Positions 1 to 7,111 of a stretch of 14,068 bases of DNA are shown piece by piece. The notes under the pieces are model-generated. The model searched no databases and was not told where the DNA came from. It saw only the letters and a program-made list of their open reading frames with translations. Positions within the stretch are counted from its first letter, which is position 1, and each line of letters starts with the position of its first letter. Source of the DNA: an uncultured Oscillospiraceae bacterium (GTDB taxonomy: Bacteria > Bacillota > Clostridia > Oscillospirales > Acutalibacteraceae); contig UQNI01000052.1 in assembly GCA_900542375.1 (NCBI GenBank), positions 1 to 14,068 on the forward strand, read 5' to 3'. The position numbers and the translations under genes are program-made.

Positions 1-333
1 GGCGGTTCTATTCGTATCAGCAATCCGGAGTTGCAGCAGCGTATGTTCAAAGCATTGGGCTTTACGGAACAAGATGCACAGGAACGTTTCGGATTTTTGA
101 TTGATGCTTTCCGTTATGGCGCACCTCCTCACGGTGGTATGGCATTTGGTCTTGACCGTTTGGTAATGCTGATGCTTGGCGGAGAAAGCATTCGCGATGT
201 AATTGCATTCCCAAAAGTCGCAAATTCCAGTGAATTGATGACCAGTTCTCCTTCCACTGTAGATGAAAAGCAATTGGTTGAGTTAGGAATTGCAGTTTGT
301 AAACAAGAGCAGAGTGGGGAAACCATAGATTAA
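1..333 (+). CDS. aspS: Aspartyl-tRNA synthetase, C-terminal fragment
   Basis: The reading frame is open from base 1, so this is the last 110 codons of a gene that starts outside the window. AspRS charges tRNA-Asp with aspartate in the cytoplasm. The fragment holds the end of the class II catalytic core: the run FGFLIDAFRYGAPPHGG, then class II motif 3 with the ATP-binding arginine in AFGLDRLVML, then the IRDVIAFPK segment. These are typical of bacterial AspRS rather than LysRS or AsnRS. The frame ends at TAA 331-333, directly before an intrinsic terminator, so aspS is the last gene of its transcript. Nothing looks degraded. Family assignment is secure; whether the enzyme is discriminating or non-discriminating cannot be told from the C-terminus. 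Confidence 0.95.
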   Translation, partial: GGSIRISNPELQQRMFKALGFTEQDAQERFGFLIDAFRYGAPPHGGMAFGLDRLVMLMLGGESIRDVIAFPKVANSSELMTSSPSTVDEKQLVELGIAVCKQEQSGETID

Positions 334-336
334 ATA

Positions 337-379
337 AAAAATACCTTCCATATTTATATGGAGGGTATTTTTCATTTTT
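337..379 (+). terminator. Intrinsic terminator of aspS
   Basis: An AT-rich stem of about 14 bp (339-352 pairing with 357-370, one G-U pair, 4-nt loop) carries CCTTCC/GGAGGG in its middle and runs into a T-rich tract (368-379). It begins 5 nt after the aspS stop codon. Confidence 0.85.
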
Positions 380-432
380 CTGTATTGTGATAGATAAAGT
401 TATGATACAATAAAGAAAACAGGAGGGATTTC

Positions 433-873
433 ATGATTACAATAGAGACTTTAAAACAGGAAGATATGCCGCAGCTAATTGAACTTTACAAAGAACTGGT
501 ACCACCTCATATAGAGTTTAATGCTTCTCTGGAGCGTTGTTTAAAAACATACGAAACAATGGAGAAAGATGACCGCAGTTTTTTGGCAGTAGCAAAAGAA
601 AAGGGAGAAATCGTAGGCTCTGCATTAGGAATTTGTTGCCAGTGTTTGGTAAATCCGTTTTTGGTGGTAGAAGATGTCATTGTACGAAGTGATCAGCGGG
701 GAAAAGGCGTTGGAAGAATGCTGATGGAAGCTCTCGATCAATTTGCGCAGGAAAAGGGCTGCGCTTATTCGTTTTTGGTATCTTCAGACTTTAGAACCGG
801 CGCACATAGTTTTTATGAGAGTATGGGTTATACAGATGGTGTAGTAGGGTTTCGCAAGATATATAATAAATAA
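433..873 (+). CDS. GNAT-family N-acetyltransferase
   Basis: A 146-residue single-domain protein of the GNAT fold, a cytoplasmic enzyme that transfers acetyl from acetyl-CoA to an amine. The central strand VVEDVIV (residues 78-84) leads into the acetyl-CoA pyrophosphate loop QRGKGVGR (88-95, the family's Q/R-x-x-G-x-G/A motif). The C-terminal AHSFYESMGY (124-133) is the usual GNAT motif B end with the conserved Tyr and Phe. The length is normal for the family. The ATG is preceded by an AGGAGGG Shine-Dalgarno at 421-427 with good spacing. The gene stands alone: it follows the aspS terminator, and 268 nt separate it from the next gene. A weak promoter-like pair (TTGTGA 385-390, TACAAT 406-411, spacer only 15) lies upstream. 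Neither sequence nor context identifies the substrate. Confidence 0.9.
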   Translation: MITIETLKQEDMPQLIELYKELVPPHIEFNASLERCLKTYETMEKDDRSFLAVAKEKGEIVGSALGICCQCLVNPFLVVEDVIVRSDQRGKGVGRMLMEALDQFAQEKGCAYSFLVSSDFRTGAHSFYESMGYTDGVVGFRKIYNK

Positions 874-1141
874 AGATAAAAGCTTTTCAATAAAAATTTT
901 TAAGTTTCATGGTGTCTTAACATACTGTATTTATTATATTTTTTCAAGATTGTAACCATAGAAGTTATATAAATCTATTACTTTCCAAACTGCAATATAT
1001 AGAGAAAAACATACCATTCAAGCGATAAAAGATACTTATGAATCATTGTTTCAGAAAAAATTTTACAGACAACATTCTGTTTGTTAGGAATAGTTTGTTT
1101 TCCAGCGGTTTGGTGATAGTGTAGGAAGGAGAAGCCAAAGT

Positions 1142-2008
1142 ATGTGGATTCTATTCGCATTTGGTTCTGCTTTATTTGCAGGGATTACTTCAGTTTTGGC
1201 AAAGTGTGGAATTCAAAAAACGGATTCAACTGTAGCAACAGCAATTCGTACGATGGTTGTCCTTATATTTTCTTGGATTATGGTATTTATCATAGGCTCA
1301 CAATCGCAAATTACAATGATTGACTATAAAATATGGATTTTTTTAGTTTTATCAGGATTAGCAACCGGCGCGTCGTGGCTATGTTATTTTAAAGCATTGC
1401 AGCTTGGTAATATTAATAAAGTTGTTCCTATTGATAAATCCAGCATCATTCTTACTATGTTATTGGCATTCATTTTTTTGCAGGAAAAAATCAATTTGTG
1501 GGGTATGATTGGTATTGTTTTAATAACGGTCGGTACTTTTATGATGATAGAAAAAAAGGACATAAAAGAAGAACAGAATGTTAAAGGAAATCGTTGGTTG
1601 CTATATGCAATCGGATCCGCTGTATTTGCAAGCTTTACTTCCATTCTTGGAAAAATTGGTATTTCCGGAGTAGAATCCAATTTAGGCACTGCGATTAGAA
1701 CGGGTGTCGTATTAATCATGGCATGGATTATGGTAATGATTACGGGAAAAATGCACACAATAAAAGAGACATCAAAAAAAGAACTGGCATTTATTGTTCT
1801 TTCAGGGCTGGCCACCGGCAGTTCTTGGCTTTGTTATTATAAAGCTTTGCAAGATGGACCAGCAAGTGTTGTAGTCCCTATTGATAAGCTGAGTATTCTT
1901 GTAACGGTTATATTTTCTTATGTAATATTTCACGAAAAACTTTCGTTAAAAGCAGGTACTGGACTTTTTTTCATTGTGATAGGTACGCTGGTTATGTTAA
2001 TTCCATAA
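1142..2008 (+). CDS. EamA/DMT-superfamily transporter, internally duplicated
   Basis: A 288-residue, very hydrophobic inner-membrane protein with about ten predicted TM helices in two EamA repeats (residues ~1-140 and ~150-288). The halves align along their length. Residues 2-52 and their partner in half 2 share 30 of 51 positions. Both carry LSGLATG(A/S)SWLCY, KALQ and VVPIDK followed by S, then an EK pair in a later loop. VVPIDK with a downstream acidic residue is typical of single-repeat (~140 aa, 5-TM) BAT-type DMT transporters, so this looks like a tandem fusion of one. EamA proteins usually export or import small metabolites; the substrate is unknown. The ATG has a GGAAGGAG ribosome site at 1124-1131. 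No good promoter was found in the AT-rich 874-1141 spacer. The gene is monocistronic. Confidence 0.92.
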   Translation: MWILFAFGSALFAGITSVLAKCGIQKTDSTVATAIRTMVVLIFSWIMVFIIGSQSQITMIDYKIWIFLVLSGLATGASWLCYFKALQLGNINKVVPIDKSSIILTMLLAFIFLQEKINLWGMIGIVLITVGTFMMIEKKDIKEEQNVKGNRWLLYAIGSAVFASFTSILGKIGISGVESNLGTAIRTGVVLIMAWIMVMITGKMHTIKETSKKELAFIVLSGLATGSSWLCYYKALQDGPASVVVPIDKLSILVTVIFSYVIFHEKLSLKAGTGLFFIVIGTLVMLIP

Positions 2009-2058
2009 AACTCTGATATAGCGAGGCATGATACTGGTATCAGAGTTAAAGATTTTTA
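2009..2058 (+). terminator. Probable terminator hairpin after the EamA gene
   Basis: A perfect 10-bp inverted repeat, AACTCTGATA (2009-2018) and TATCAGAGTT (2038-2047), with a 19-nt loop, begins right at the stop codon. The following AAAGATTTTTATG gives only a short T run, so it may be a weak terminator or a 3'-end stabilising stem. Confidence 0.5.
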
Positions 2059-2445
2059 TGAACTATCAAAGAGAGTAAATAAAAGGTTTCGTTATTTTAT
2101 AGGCTCCTATTTTTATCAGAGAAGCAAAATATATTGTTTATCTGTTTCCCAAAATGATATTCTTTTCAATTACCTAAAACATTTTTAGAAGAGTAAGGGG
2201 AGCAAACAAGAAAAATTATGAAGATTTAAGAAATAATGAAAGAGCTGGTTTTAAATTTTTTGTTTGAAGGGACAGAAAATCTAGGTACATTTCTCCATAA
2301 AAGTTACATATAGTTTATTTTGATATCATTCGGAATAACATATACTGGTCAAAATGCTCGAGTAATCTCTATTTTTAGAGTAATCAGATGGATATAAATT
2401 TTCTCTGACAAGTATAAAGGGTATTTTTCCAAAATAAAAGAAATA
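2059..2445. other. Long AT-rich spacer without a gene
   Basis: This stretch separates the convergent EamA gene and iron-transport operon. On both strands the frames are short, lack ribosome sites and resemble no known protein. A 25-codon frame at 2236-2313 and a 91-codon minus-strand frame running through the terminator and into the next gene were both judged spurious. The only local structure noted is an imperfect direct repeat, GAGTAATC, occurring twice around 2360-2384. It may be decayed sequence or simple filler. Confidence 0.5.
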
Positions 2446-2489
2446 AAAATAATAAAACAGGCATCTAAATTTAAGATGCCTGTTTTATT
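2446..2489 (-). terminator. Terminator of the iron-chelate operon (bidirectional shape)
   Basis: A 16-bp perfect stem (2451-2466 with 2474-2489, 7-nt loop) has a GC-rich CAGGCATC core and A/T flanks. On the minus strand it ends in a U-rich run, and it lies 57 nt after the stop codon of the substrate-binding protein gene. Read on the plus strand it also ends in TTTTATTT, so it may catch transcripts from both convergent sides. Confidence 0.88.
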
Positions 2490-2545
2490 TGATGGTAACT
2501 TAATATAAAAATCCTGCAGGTGTTGCTTTAACCATTTATTATGTT

Positions 2546-3547
2546 TTAGTTTTGAAGTAAGGCTGTTTCTAAATCTTGCAGCATCAAATCCAATGCGGTG
2601 ATTCCACCTTCTGCGGTATACCATACAGCCGGATGTTTAAGATAAACAATATGTCCGTTTTTATAAGCGTCCGTACCTTTTACCAGCTCGTTTTCCATAA
2701 TTTCCTGAGCAAGTTTTGCACCGTCAGTTCCGATTGCGGCATCACGGTCCATAACAAAAATATAATCAGGGTTTTTCTCTACAATATATTCAAAAGAAGC
2801 TTCGTTGCCGTGTGTAGAAGTTTGATTTTTAGCGTCTACTCCAACGTTATTGAATCCAATTTCACGGCCGATAATAGAGCAGCGACCGTCATTTCCTAAT
2901 ACATTGAAGCTTCCGCTTGTACACATACCTACAATGGCTGTTTTGTCTTTTGCAAAATCAGCAAGTTTTTGAATGCGTCCATCAAAATCAGCCATTAATC
3001 CGTCTACTTTATCTTCAAGACCAAACATAGGGGCAACGGTATTTGCATTTTTCTTTACACTTTCTACCACACCTGCTTTAGAATCTGTTGCCAGATATAC
3101 CACAGGAGCAATTTCACTTAAAGCATCATAAGATTTGGACAGTCGGCCACCGATAAAAATAACGTCCGGCTCACAAGCCATTACAGCTTCCATATCGGCT
3201 TCTTTAATGGTTCCCAAATTTGTAACTTCTGCGTTGGTTACATAGCTCTGCAAGTAATCCAGTGAAGTATTGGCAGAACCTACTACACGGTCACCAACTC
3301 CCAAAGCATCCAAAATATCTAAAGATGCCATATCCAAAATTGCAATGCGCTGCGGATTATATGGAACTACTAAATCAACTTCCTCGCCGTTTGCGTTCAA
3401 ACTTTTAATGGTCACTGTTTCAGGCTGACTGCTTTGATTGGAACCAGCAGTTTCTGAAGAACTTGAGGTACTGCTGGAACAAGCTACTAAGCTCATTGCC
3501 ATGACTACTGCAATTGCAAGAGCAAAAAATTTTTTCATATGTCTCAT
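2546..3547 (-). CDS. Siderophore ABC transporter substrate-binding lipoprotein (YclQ/CeuE/FatB-like)
   Basis: A 333-residue extracytoplasmic lipoprotein that should capture a ferric siderophore and hand it to the permease pair encoded upstream. The N-terminus is a lipoprotein signal peptide: a basic start (MRHMKK), a hydrophobic stretch, and the lipobox LVAC with lipidated Cys23, followed by a Ser/Thr-rich linker. The mature part has the two-lobed type III binding-protein pattern, with PQRIAILDMASLDILDALG and LVKGTDAYKNGHIVYL recognisable. The length matches family members. Start choice: the frame extends 10 codons further up, but AAGGAGT (3554-3560) sits 6 nt before the ATG at 3547, while the ATG two codons earlier follows the ribosome site directly. 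It is the last gene of the operon, 34 nt after the ATPase gene. The petrobactin/catecholate class is suggested by similarity to YclQ and CeuE; the actual ligand is unknown. Confidence 0.9.
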   Translation of the reverse strand: MRHMKKFFALAIAVVMAMSLVACSSSTSSSSETAGSNQSSQPETVTIKSLNANGEEVDLVVPYNPQRIAILDMASLDILDALGVGDRVVGSANTSLDYLQSYVTNAEVTNLGTIKEADMEAVMACEPDVIFIGGRLSKSYDALSEIAPVVYLATDSKAGVVESVKKNANTVAPMFGLEDKVDGLMADFDGRIQKLADFAKDKTAIVGMCTSGSFNVLGNDGRCSIIGREIGFNNVGVDAKNQTSTHGNEASFEYIVEKNPDYIFVMDRDAAIGTDGAKLAQEIMENELVKGTDAYKNGHIVYLKHPAVWYTAEGGITALDLMLQDLETALLQN

Positions 3548-3553
3548 GTTCAT

Positions 3554-3560
3554 ACTCCTT
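3554..3560 (-). promoter_or_regulatory. Ribosome binding site fixing the lipoprotein start
   Basis: AAGGAGT on the minus strand lies 6 nt before the ATG at 3547. This excludes the upstream in-frame ATGs at 3577 and 3553. Confidence 0.75.
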
Positions 3561-3581
3561 TTTATATAGTTATTCATATAT

Positions 3582-4334
3582 TTAATAATAAATGGATAAA
3601 GGTTTTCCCTCTATTTCCAGGATTTCAAAATCTACTTTGTATATCTCTGACAATGTTTCCTTTGTCATCACCTCCTTTACAGTTCCAAATTTGGCTACTT
3701 TTCCATCTACAAACGCGCAGATATAGTCTGAATAAAATGCAGCGTAGTTGATTTCATGCAGTACCAATATGATGGTTTTTTCCAATTCGTCACAAAGACG
3801 ACGTACAATTTTCATCATGTTGGTTGCATGGTAAATATCCAGATTATTGGTGGGTTCATCAAGTAAAATATAATCTGTATCCTGCGCAATTACCATTGCA
3901 ATTAATGCACGCTGACGCTGTCCACCGGATAATTCATCAATGAATCTGTCTCGAAACGCTTCAAGTTCCATATAAGCAATGGCTTGCTCAATGATTTCTT
4001 CATCTTCTTTGGTAGTTCTGTTTCCCGAGTAAGGAAAACGTCCAAAGGCTACCAATTCCCGAACGGTTAATTTCATTTGTATGTTGTTGCTTTGAGTTAA
4101 AATTGCCAGACGCTTTGAAAGTTCTTTACTTTTCCATTTTTCAAGCTCTGTACCGTCAAAAGAGACCAACCCGCTGTCTTTGGCAATTAATCGCGATATA
4201 ATTCCCATAACTGTAGATTTACCCGCACCGTTGGGACCAATGAAAGAAATTACTTTTCCCTTTGGAATTTCCAAGTTTACCGCATCTACAACCGGTTTAC
4301 CATTATATTTTTTTGTTACATCTTTTATTTGCAT
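3582..4334 (-). CDS. Siderophore ABC transporter ATP-binding protein (YclP/CeuD-like)
   Basis: A cytoplasmic ATPase subunit that powers ferric-siderophore import. All nucleotide-binding elements are intact (numbered from ATG 4340): Walker A GPNGAGKST 35-43, Q-loop Gln83, signature LSGGQRQRA 137-145, Walker B YILLDEPT 157-164, D-loop NNLD, and H-loop His195 in LVLHEIN. The length (250-252 aa) equals B. subtilis YclP, and GRFPYS plus AQDTDYI are features I recall from that branch. Start choice: the ATG at 4340 overlaps the permease stop (ATGA) but lies only 3 nt after AAGGAG, whereas the ATG two codons later (4334) is 9 nt from it. I prefer 4334; the difference is two residues. The gene lies between the second permease and the binding-protein gene. 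Confidence 0.93.
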   Translation of the reverse strand: MQIKDVTKKYNGKPVVDAVNLEIPKGKVISFIGPNGAGKSTVMGIISRLIAKDSGLVSFDGTELEKWKSKELSKRLAILTQSNNIQMKLTVRELVAFGRFPYSGNRTTKEDEEIIEQAIAYMELEAFRDRFIDELSGGQRQRALIAMVIAQDTDYILLDEPTNNLDIYHATNMMKIVRRLCDELEKTIILVLHEINYAAFYSDYICAFVDGKVAKFGTVKEVMTKETLSEIYKVDFEILEIEGKPLSIYY

Positions 4335-4336
4335 TA

Positions 4337-5314
4337 TCATACACTCCTTCTCGTTAACAGAAGATACAGGAAGTAAATGCCTCCTCCTACTGTTATAAAG
4401 ACACTGATGGGAACTGAATACGTGAAAACCTGTTCTACAATCAATTGTCCTCCAACAAGTACAATGATTCCAAATAAAGCAGAACCCAACATTAAGAAGC
4501 TGTGTTTATATGTTTTTAACAACTGTCTTGAAAGGTTGGCAAGAATCAATCCAAGGAAAGAAATTGGTCCTACCATGGCAGTAGCAACAGCAATAAATAA
4601 GGTAACGCCTAAAAGAAGACGACGTACACTTCTGTCATAATTTACACCAAGGTTAATTGCCTGATTTTTCCCCAAGGTAAGAACATTTAAAACAGATAAA
4701 TCCTTTCCTAAAAAAGCAATGACTACGCCTAATACAATCACTGAAAAAATAATAATTTCTGTGTTAATATTGCTGAAGCTGGCTACAAGTGTATTTAATA
4801 AATTATCATATTCATTTGGGTCCATTACTCTTGTCAAGGTTGTTTGAATACTGGAAAATAAAGAAGTAAGTACAGTGCCTATCAGCAATACATACAATAC
4901 ATTGTGCTTTGTCTTTTTAAAAAAGTAACTATATATTAATGTTGCGGTTACACCCATAATGATTAAGTCCGCGGCAAACGAAAGGTTGGCATTTGCCGCA
5001 AGGATGCTGCTAGACCCGGCGAAAAAGACGACAGCAGTATGAATTAAGGTATACAGGGAGTTCATCCCCAGCAAACAAGGGGTTACAATACGATTGTTAA
5101 TTACAGATTGGAAAACAATAGAGGCGCCTCCAATGGCAAAAGCAGTAAGTATCATAACAATTAGTTTAGGTGTGCGAATTTTCATTGCATATAAAAACAG
5201 TTTTTCATTGGCAAAGTTCACATCTGTCAGCATATAAGCAGTGGCTGCGGCAAGGGCTAATACTGATAAAATGATAATTTTTGTTAGGTTTGAACGGAAT
5301 ACGGCTTGATTCAT
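4337..5314 (-). CDS. Siderophore ABC transporter permease 2 (FecCD family; YclO/CeuC/FatC-like)
   Basis: A 325-residue polytopic FecCD-type permease, the second half of the membrane channel for ferric siderophore import. Hydrophobic helices fill almost the whole length. The conserved MVGPISFLGLILANLSR segment in the C-terminal third is the FecCD cytoplasmic region that contacts the ATPase. The ATG at 5314 overlaps the upstream permease's stop codon by 4 nt (ATGA), and the SD GGAGGT lies 8 nt upstream within that gene, so translation is probably coupled. Length is as expected for the family, and no damage is seen. It forms a heterodimer with the product of the preceding gene, as YclN/YclO do. 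Confidence 0.92.
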   Translation of the reverse strand: MNQAVFRSNLTKIIILSVLALAAATAYMLTDVNFANEKLFLYAMKIRTPKLIVMILTAFAIGGASIVFQSVINNRIVTPCLLGMNSLYTLIHTAVVFFAGSSSILAANANLSFAADLIIMGVTATLIYSYFFKKTKHNVLYVLLIGTVLTSLFSSIQTTLTRVMDPNEYDNLLNTLVASFSNINTEIIIFSVIVLGVVIAFLGKDLSVLNVLTLGKNQAINLGVNYDRSVRRLLLGVTLFIAVATAMVGPISFLGLILANLSRQLLKTYKHSFLMLGSALFGIIVLVGGQLIVEQVFTYSVPISVFITVGGGIYFLYLLLTRRSV

Positions 5315-6354
5315 GTTTGGCTACCTCCATCCAAGTGGGAGCTGGAATTGCCGCAGCTTGTGGTTCCGGAACCTGTAAGTCTGATTGCTTTTCTCCCATT
5401 TTTTAAACGATATAACAATAAACCGATGAAAAGGATACTTCCCAAAATACCTACAATCAATTCAATCGGCAATTCATACGGAGCAATTACCACTCTGCCT
5501 ATCATATCGCAGACCAGTACAAATATTGCTCCAAACAAGGCGGTATCTACTAAGGTACCGCGTATTTTATCACCTTTAAACATGGCTACCACATTTGGCA
5601 CAATTAGGCCGATATATGAAATAGACCCTACCACCACCACTACAGATGCGGTAATTACGGCGGCAATGGTAAGCCCTATAAATAAAATCAGATTATAATT
5701 TACGCCTAAGTTTTTAGAAAAATCTTTTCCTAGGCCAACAATATTAAAATGATTGGCAAAAATAAATGCAATGATTACAAGCGGCACAACCAAATAAACA
5801 ATTTCGTATCTCCCTTTTATCACAAGAGAAAAATGACCCACTAACCAAGAGGATAATGCCTGTGTCATTTCAAATTTATAGGCTAAAAAGTTGGTAACGC
5901 CGCCAATAACGTTGCCGAACATAATACCAACCAGAGGAACCATAACAACGTCTTTAAATTTTACTCTTTGAATAAACCACACAAATAGCCATGTACCAAG
6001 AATCGCTGTGGCAAATGCAAATAAAGCTCGTCCCCATAAAGTAGCTCCTGGCATAAACAATAGTGCCAACAAAATACCAAATTGGGCAGATGAAATGGTT
6101 GCTCCCGTGGTAGGAGAAACAAATTTATTCATGCAAAGCTGCTGCATAATCAAACCGGCAACACTCATGCCCACGCCGGTACATAAGATTGCCAATAGTC
6201 GAGGTAACCTAGAAACAATGAAAATTTCCCACTGTTTTGCATCACCGGAGAATAGAGAAGATAAATTGATATCAATCACGCCTACAAAAAGGGAAAGAAC
6301 AGCCAAAAGGAATAAGGTGACGGCTAAAATAATGGTTAAGAGTCTGCCTTTCAT
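5311..6354 (-). CDS. Siderophore ABC transporter permease 1 (FecCD family; YclN/CeuB/FatD-like)
   Basis: A FecCD-family permease of 347 residues from ATG 6354, first gene of the importer operon. It has about nine or ten TM helices. Family landmarks are SRLPRLLAILCTGVGMSVAG near the N-terminus, the VSPTTGATISSAQFG segment, and VGSISYIGLIVPNVV, the loop that contacts the ATPase. The frame can be extended to a TTG at 6366, but the ATG at 6354 is 5-6 nt behind a GGGGG ribosome site, so it is the better start. The C-terminus has a Ser/Thr/Gly-rich tail (GSGTTSCGNSSSHLDGGSQT) whose last codons also encode the strong SD of the next gene; part of that tail may exist to carry it. A promoter with inverted-repeat operators lies upstream. 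Confidence 0.92.
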   Translation of the reverse strand: MKGRLLTIILAVTLFLLAVLSLFVGVIDINLSSLFSGDAKQWEIFIVSRLPRLLAILCTGVGMSVAGLIMQQLCMNKFVSPTTGATISSAQFGILLALLFMPGATLWGRALFAFATAILGTWLFVWFIQRVKFKDVVMVPLVGIMFGNVIGGVTNFLAYKFEMTQALSSWLVGHFSLVIKGRYEIVYLVVPLVIIAFIFANHFNIVGLGKDFSKNLGVNYNLILFIGLTIAAVITASVVVVVGSISYIGLIVPNVVAMFKGDKIRGTLVDTALFGAIFVLVCDMIGRVVIAPYELPIELIVGILGSILFIGLLLYRLKNGRKAIRLTGSGTTSCGNSSSHLDGGSQT

Positions 6355-6370
6355 GATTACCCCCAAAATC

Positions 6371-6386
6371 GTTAGTGTGTGCTAAC
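6371..6386 (-). promoter_or_regulatory. Inverted repeat, candidate operator 2 of the siderophore operon
   Basis: On the minus strand this reads GTTAGCACACACTAAC: 5-bp arms GTTAG/CTAAC around 6 nt, ending 17 nt before the ATG of permease 1. It has the same length and outer bases as the repeat at 6464-6479. A TATATA (6392-6397) lies 5 nt upstream, with a poor CTTACA 18 nt before it, so it may mark a second start site. The arms resemble IdeR/DtxR half-sites (GTTAG/CTAAC), but the spacing is wider. It is not a Fur box (TGATAATNATTATCA). The regulator is unknown. Confidence 0.5.
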
Positions 6387-6463
6387 TCTTCTATATATGT
6401 ATCCTACTTTTTTCGTGTAAGATAAAACTATATCATATTAATACTATAGAAATAATATGATAA

Positions 6464-6479
6464 GTTAGCTAAAGGTAAC
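6464..6479 (-). promoter_or_regulatory. Inverted repeat, candidate operator 1 overlapping the start site
   Basis: On the minus strand this reads GTTACCTTTAGCTAAC: 4-bp GTTA/TAAC arms around 8 nt, same 16-nt length as the repeat at 6371-6386. It begins 4 nt after the -10 box of the main promoter, so it covers the expected transcription start. This is the classic position for a repressor that blocks RNA polymerase, here presumably when iron is plentiful. The role is inferred from position and from the recurrence of the element. Confidence 0.5.
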
Positions 6480-6483
6480 TCAA

Positions 6484-6512
6484 AATATAGCATAGATTTT
6501 TTGTATTGACAA
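6484..6512 (-). promoter_or_regulatory. Promoter of the siderophore importer operon
   Basis: A sigma-A type promoter: -35 TTGTCA (6507-6512), 17-nt spacer, -10 TATATT (6484-6489) with an extended TGC directly before it. Expected start is near 6477, giving a leader of about 120 nt to the permease ATG. Confidence 0.75.
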
Positions 6513-6603
6513 TATATAAAAGTAAAAAAGTGAACAAATAGAGCAATTTTGTAAATGTATACTAAATTTGTGTCTAAAATTTATAGTGAAATATCTATAA
6601 ATA

Positions 6604-6645
6604 AAAAAAGAGTTTTTGCTAACAAAGCTAGCAAAAACTCTTTTT
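6604..6645 (-). terminator. Terminator of the minD-mgsA end of the cell-shape cluster
   Basis: A 17-bp perfect stem (6605-6621 with 6629-6645, loop ACAAAGC) containing GAGTTTTTGCTA runs into a U tract on the minus strand. It lies 16 nt beyond the mgsA stop codon and separates that cluster from the siderophore operon promoter. Confidence 0.9.
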
Positions 6646-6661
6646 GTTATCTAATAGATGA

Positions 6662-7069
6662 TTACATTCCGGGTTCTCTTAACAAGTTACGCCATTCTAA
6701 ATCTCCACGTTCCAGACCATGAATAAGAACTTCACCTGTTGCAATATTCGTTGCAAATGGAATATTGTGCGCATCACATAAGCGTAATAAATGCATATCG
6801 CTTGGTTCATGCGGCTTTGGTGTTAAAGAATCACGGAAAAACAGAAGCATGTCAATTTCATTACATGCGATGCGGGAAGCAATTTGCTGGTCGCCTCCTT
6901 GAGCACCGGATAAAAAACGTTGGATTTTAAGTCCGGTTGCTTCGGTTACCATTTTGCCTGTAGTACCGGTGGCACATAAATTATGGCGGCTGAGTACTCC
7001 ACAATACGCAATGCAGAATTGTACCATTAATTCCTTTTTCGCGTCATGTGCGATTAAAGCAATGTTCAC
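6662..7069 (-). CDS. mgsA: Methylglyoxal synthase
   Basis: A 135-residue cytoplasmic enzyme that converts dihydroxyacetone phosphate to methylglyoxal and phosphate, a glycolytic overflow bypass used under phosphate limitation or sugar-phosphate stress. Family marks are IALIAHDAKK at the N-terminus (His8), the phosphate-binding CATGTTG (32-38), GGDQQI with catalytic Asp60, FFRD (77-80) and the PHEP segment (86-89). The length is normal for short MgsA. The start is GTG, set by AGGAGG (7077-7082) 7 nt upstream; no better ATG exists. It follows minD by 42 nt and is the last gene before the terminator. Its linkage to shape genes recurs in Clostridia but the functional reason is unclear. Confidence 0.95.
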   Translation of the reverse strand: MNIALIAHDAKKELMVQFCIAYCGVLSRHNLCATGTTGKMVTEATGLKIQRFLSGAQGGDQQIASRIACNEIDMLLFFRDSLTPKPHEPSDMHLLRLCDAHNIPFATNIATGEVLIHGLERGDLEWRNLLREPGM

Positions 7070-7111
7070 GATTGCCCCTCCTTTTACGTATAAATTTGAA
7101 ACGGAAGATCA

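Noticed and set aside
879..901. AAAAGCTTTT and AAAAATTTTT palindromes after the GNAT gene, considered as a terminator
   Set aside because: Stems are short, have almost no GC and leave no room for a loop, so they are unlikely to terminate transcription.
978..1160. A 60-codon minus-strand frame upstream of the EamA gene
   Set aside because: No ribosome site, no recognisable motif, and it overlaps the EamA start region.
2236..2313. A 25-codon plus-strand frame (MKELVLNF...) in the long spacer
   Set aside because: Only a weak AAG before the ATG, no similarity, and AT-rich sequence in which such frames arise by chance.
2349..2624. A 91-codon minus-strand frame overlapping the end of the substrate-binding protein gene
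   Set aside because: It runs across the operon terminator and is out of frame with the clearly coding lipoprotein gene.
6549..6583. AT-rich inverted repeat TAAATTT...AAATTTA upstream of the siderophore promoter, considered as another operator
   Set aside because: Purely A/T arms in an A/T-rich spacer, easily chance, and unlike the two GTTA/TAAC elements.
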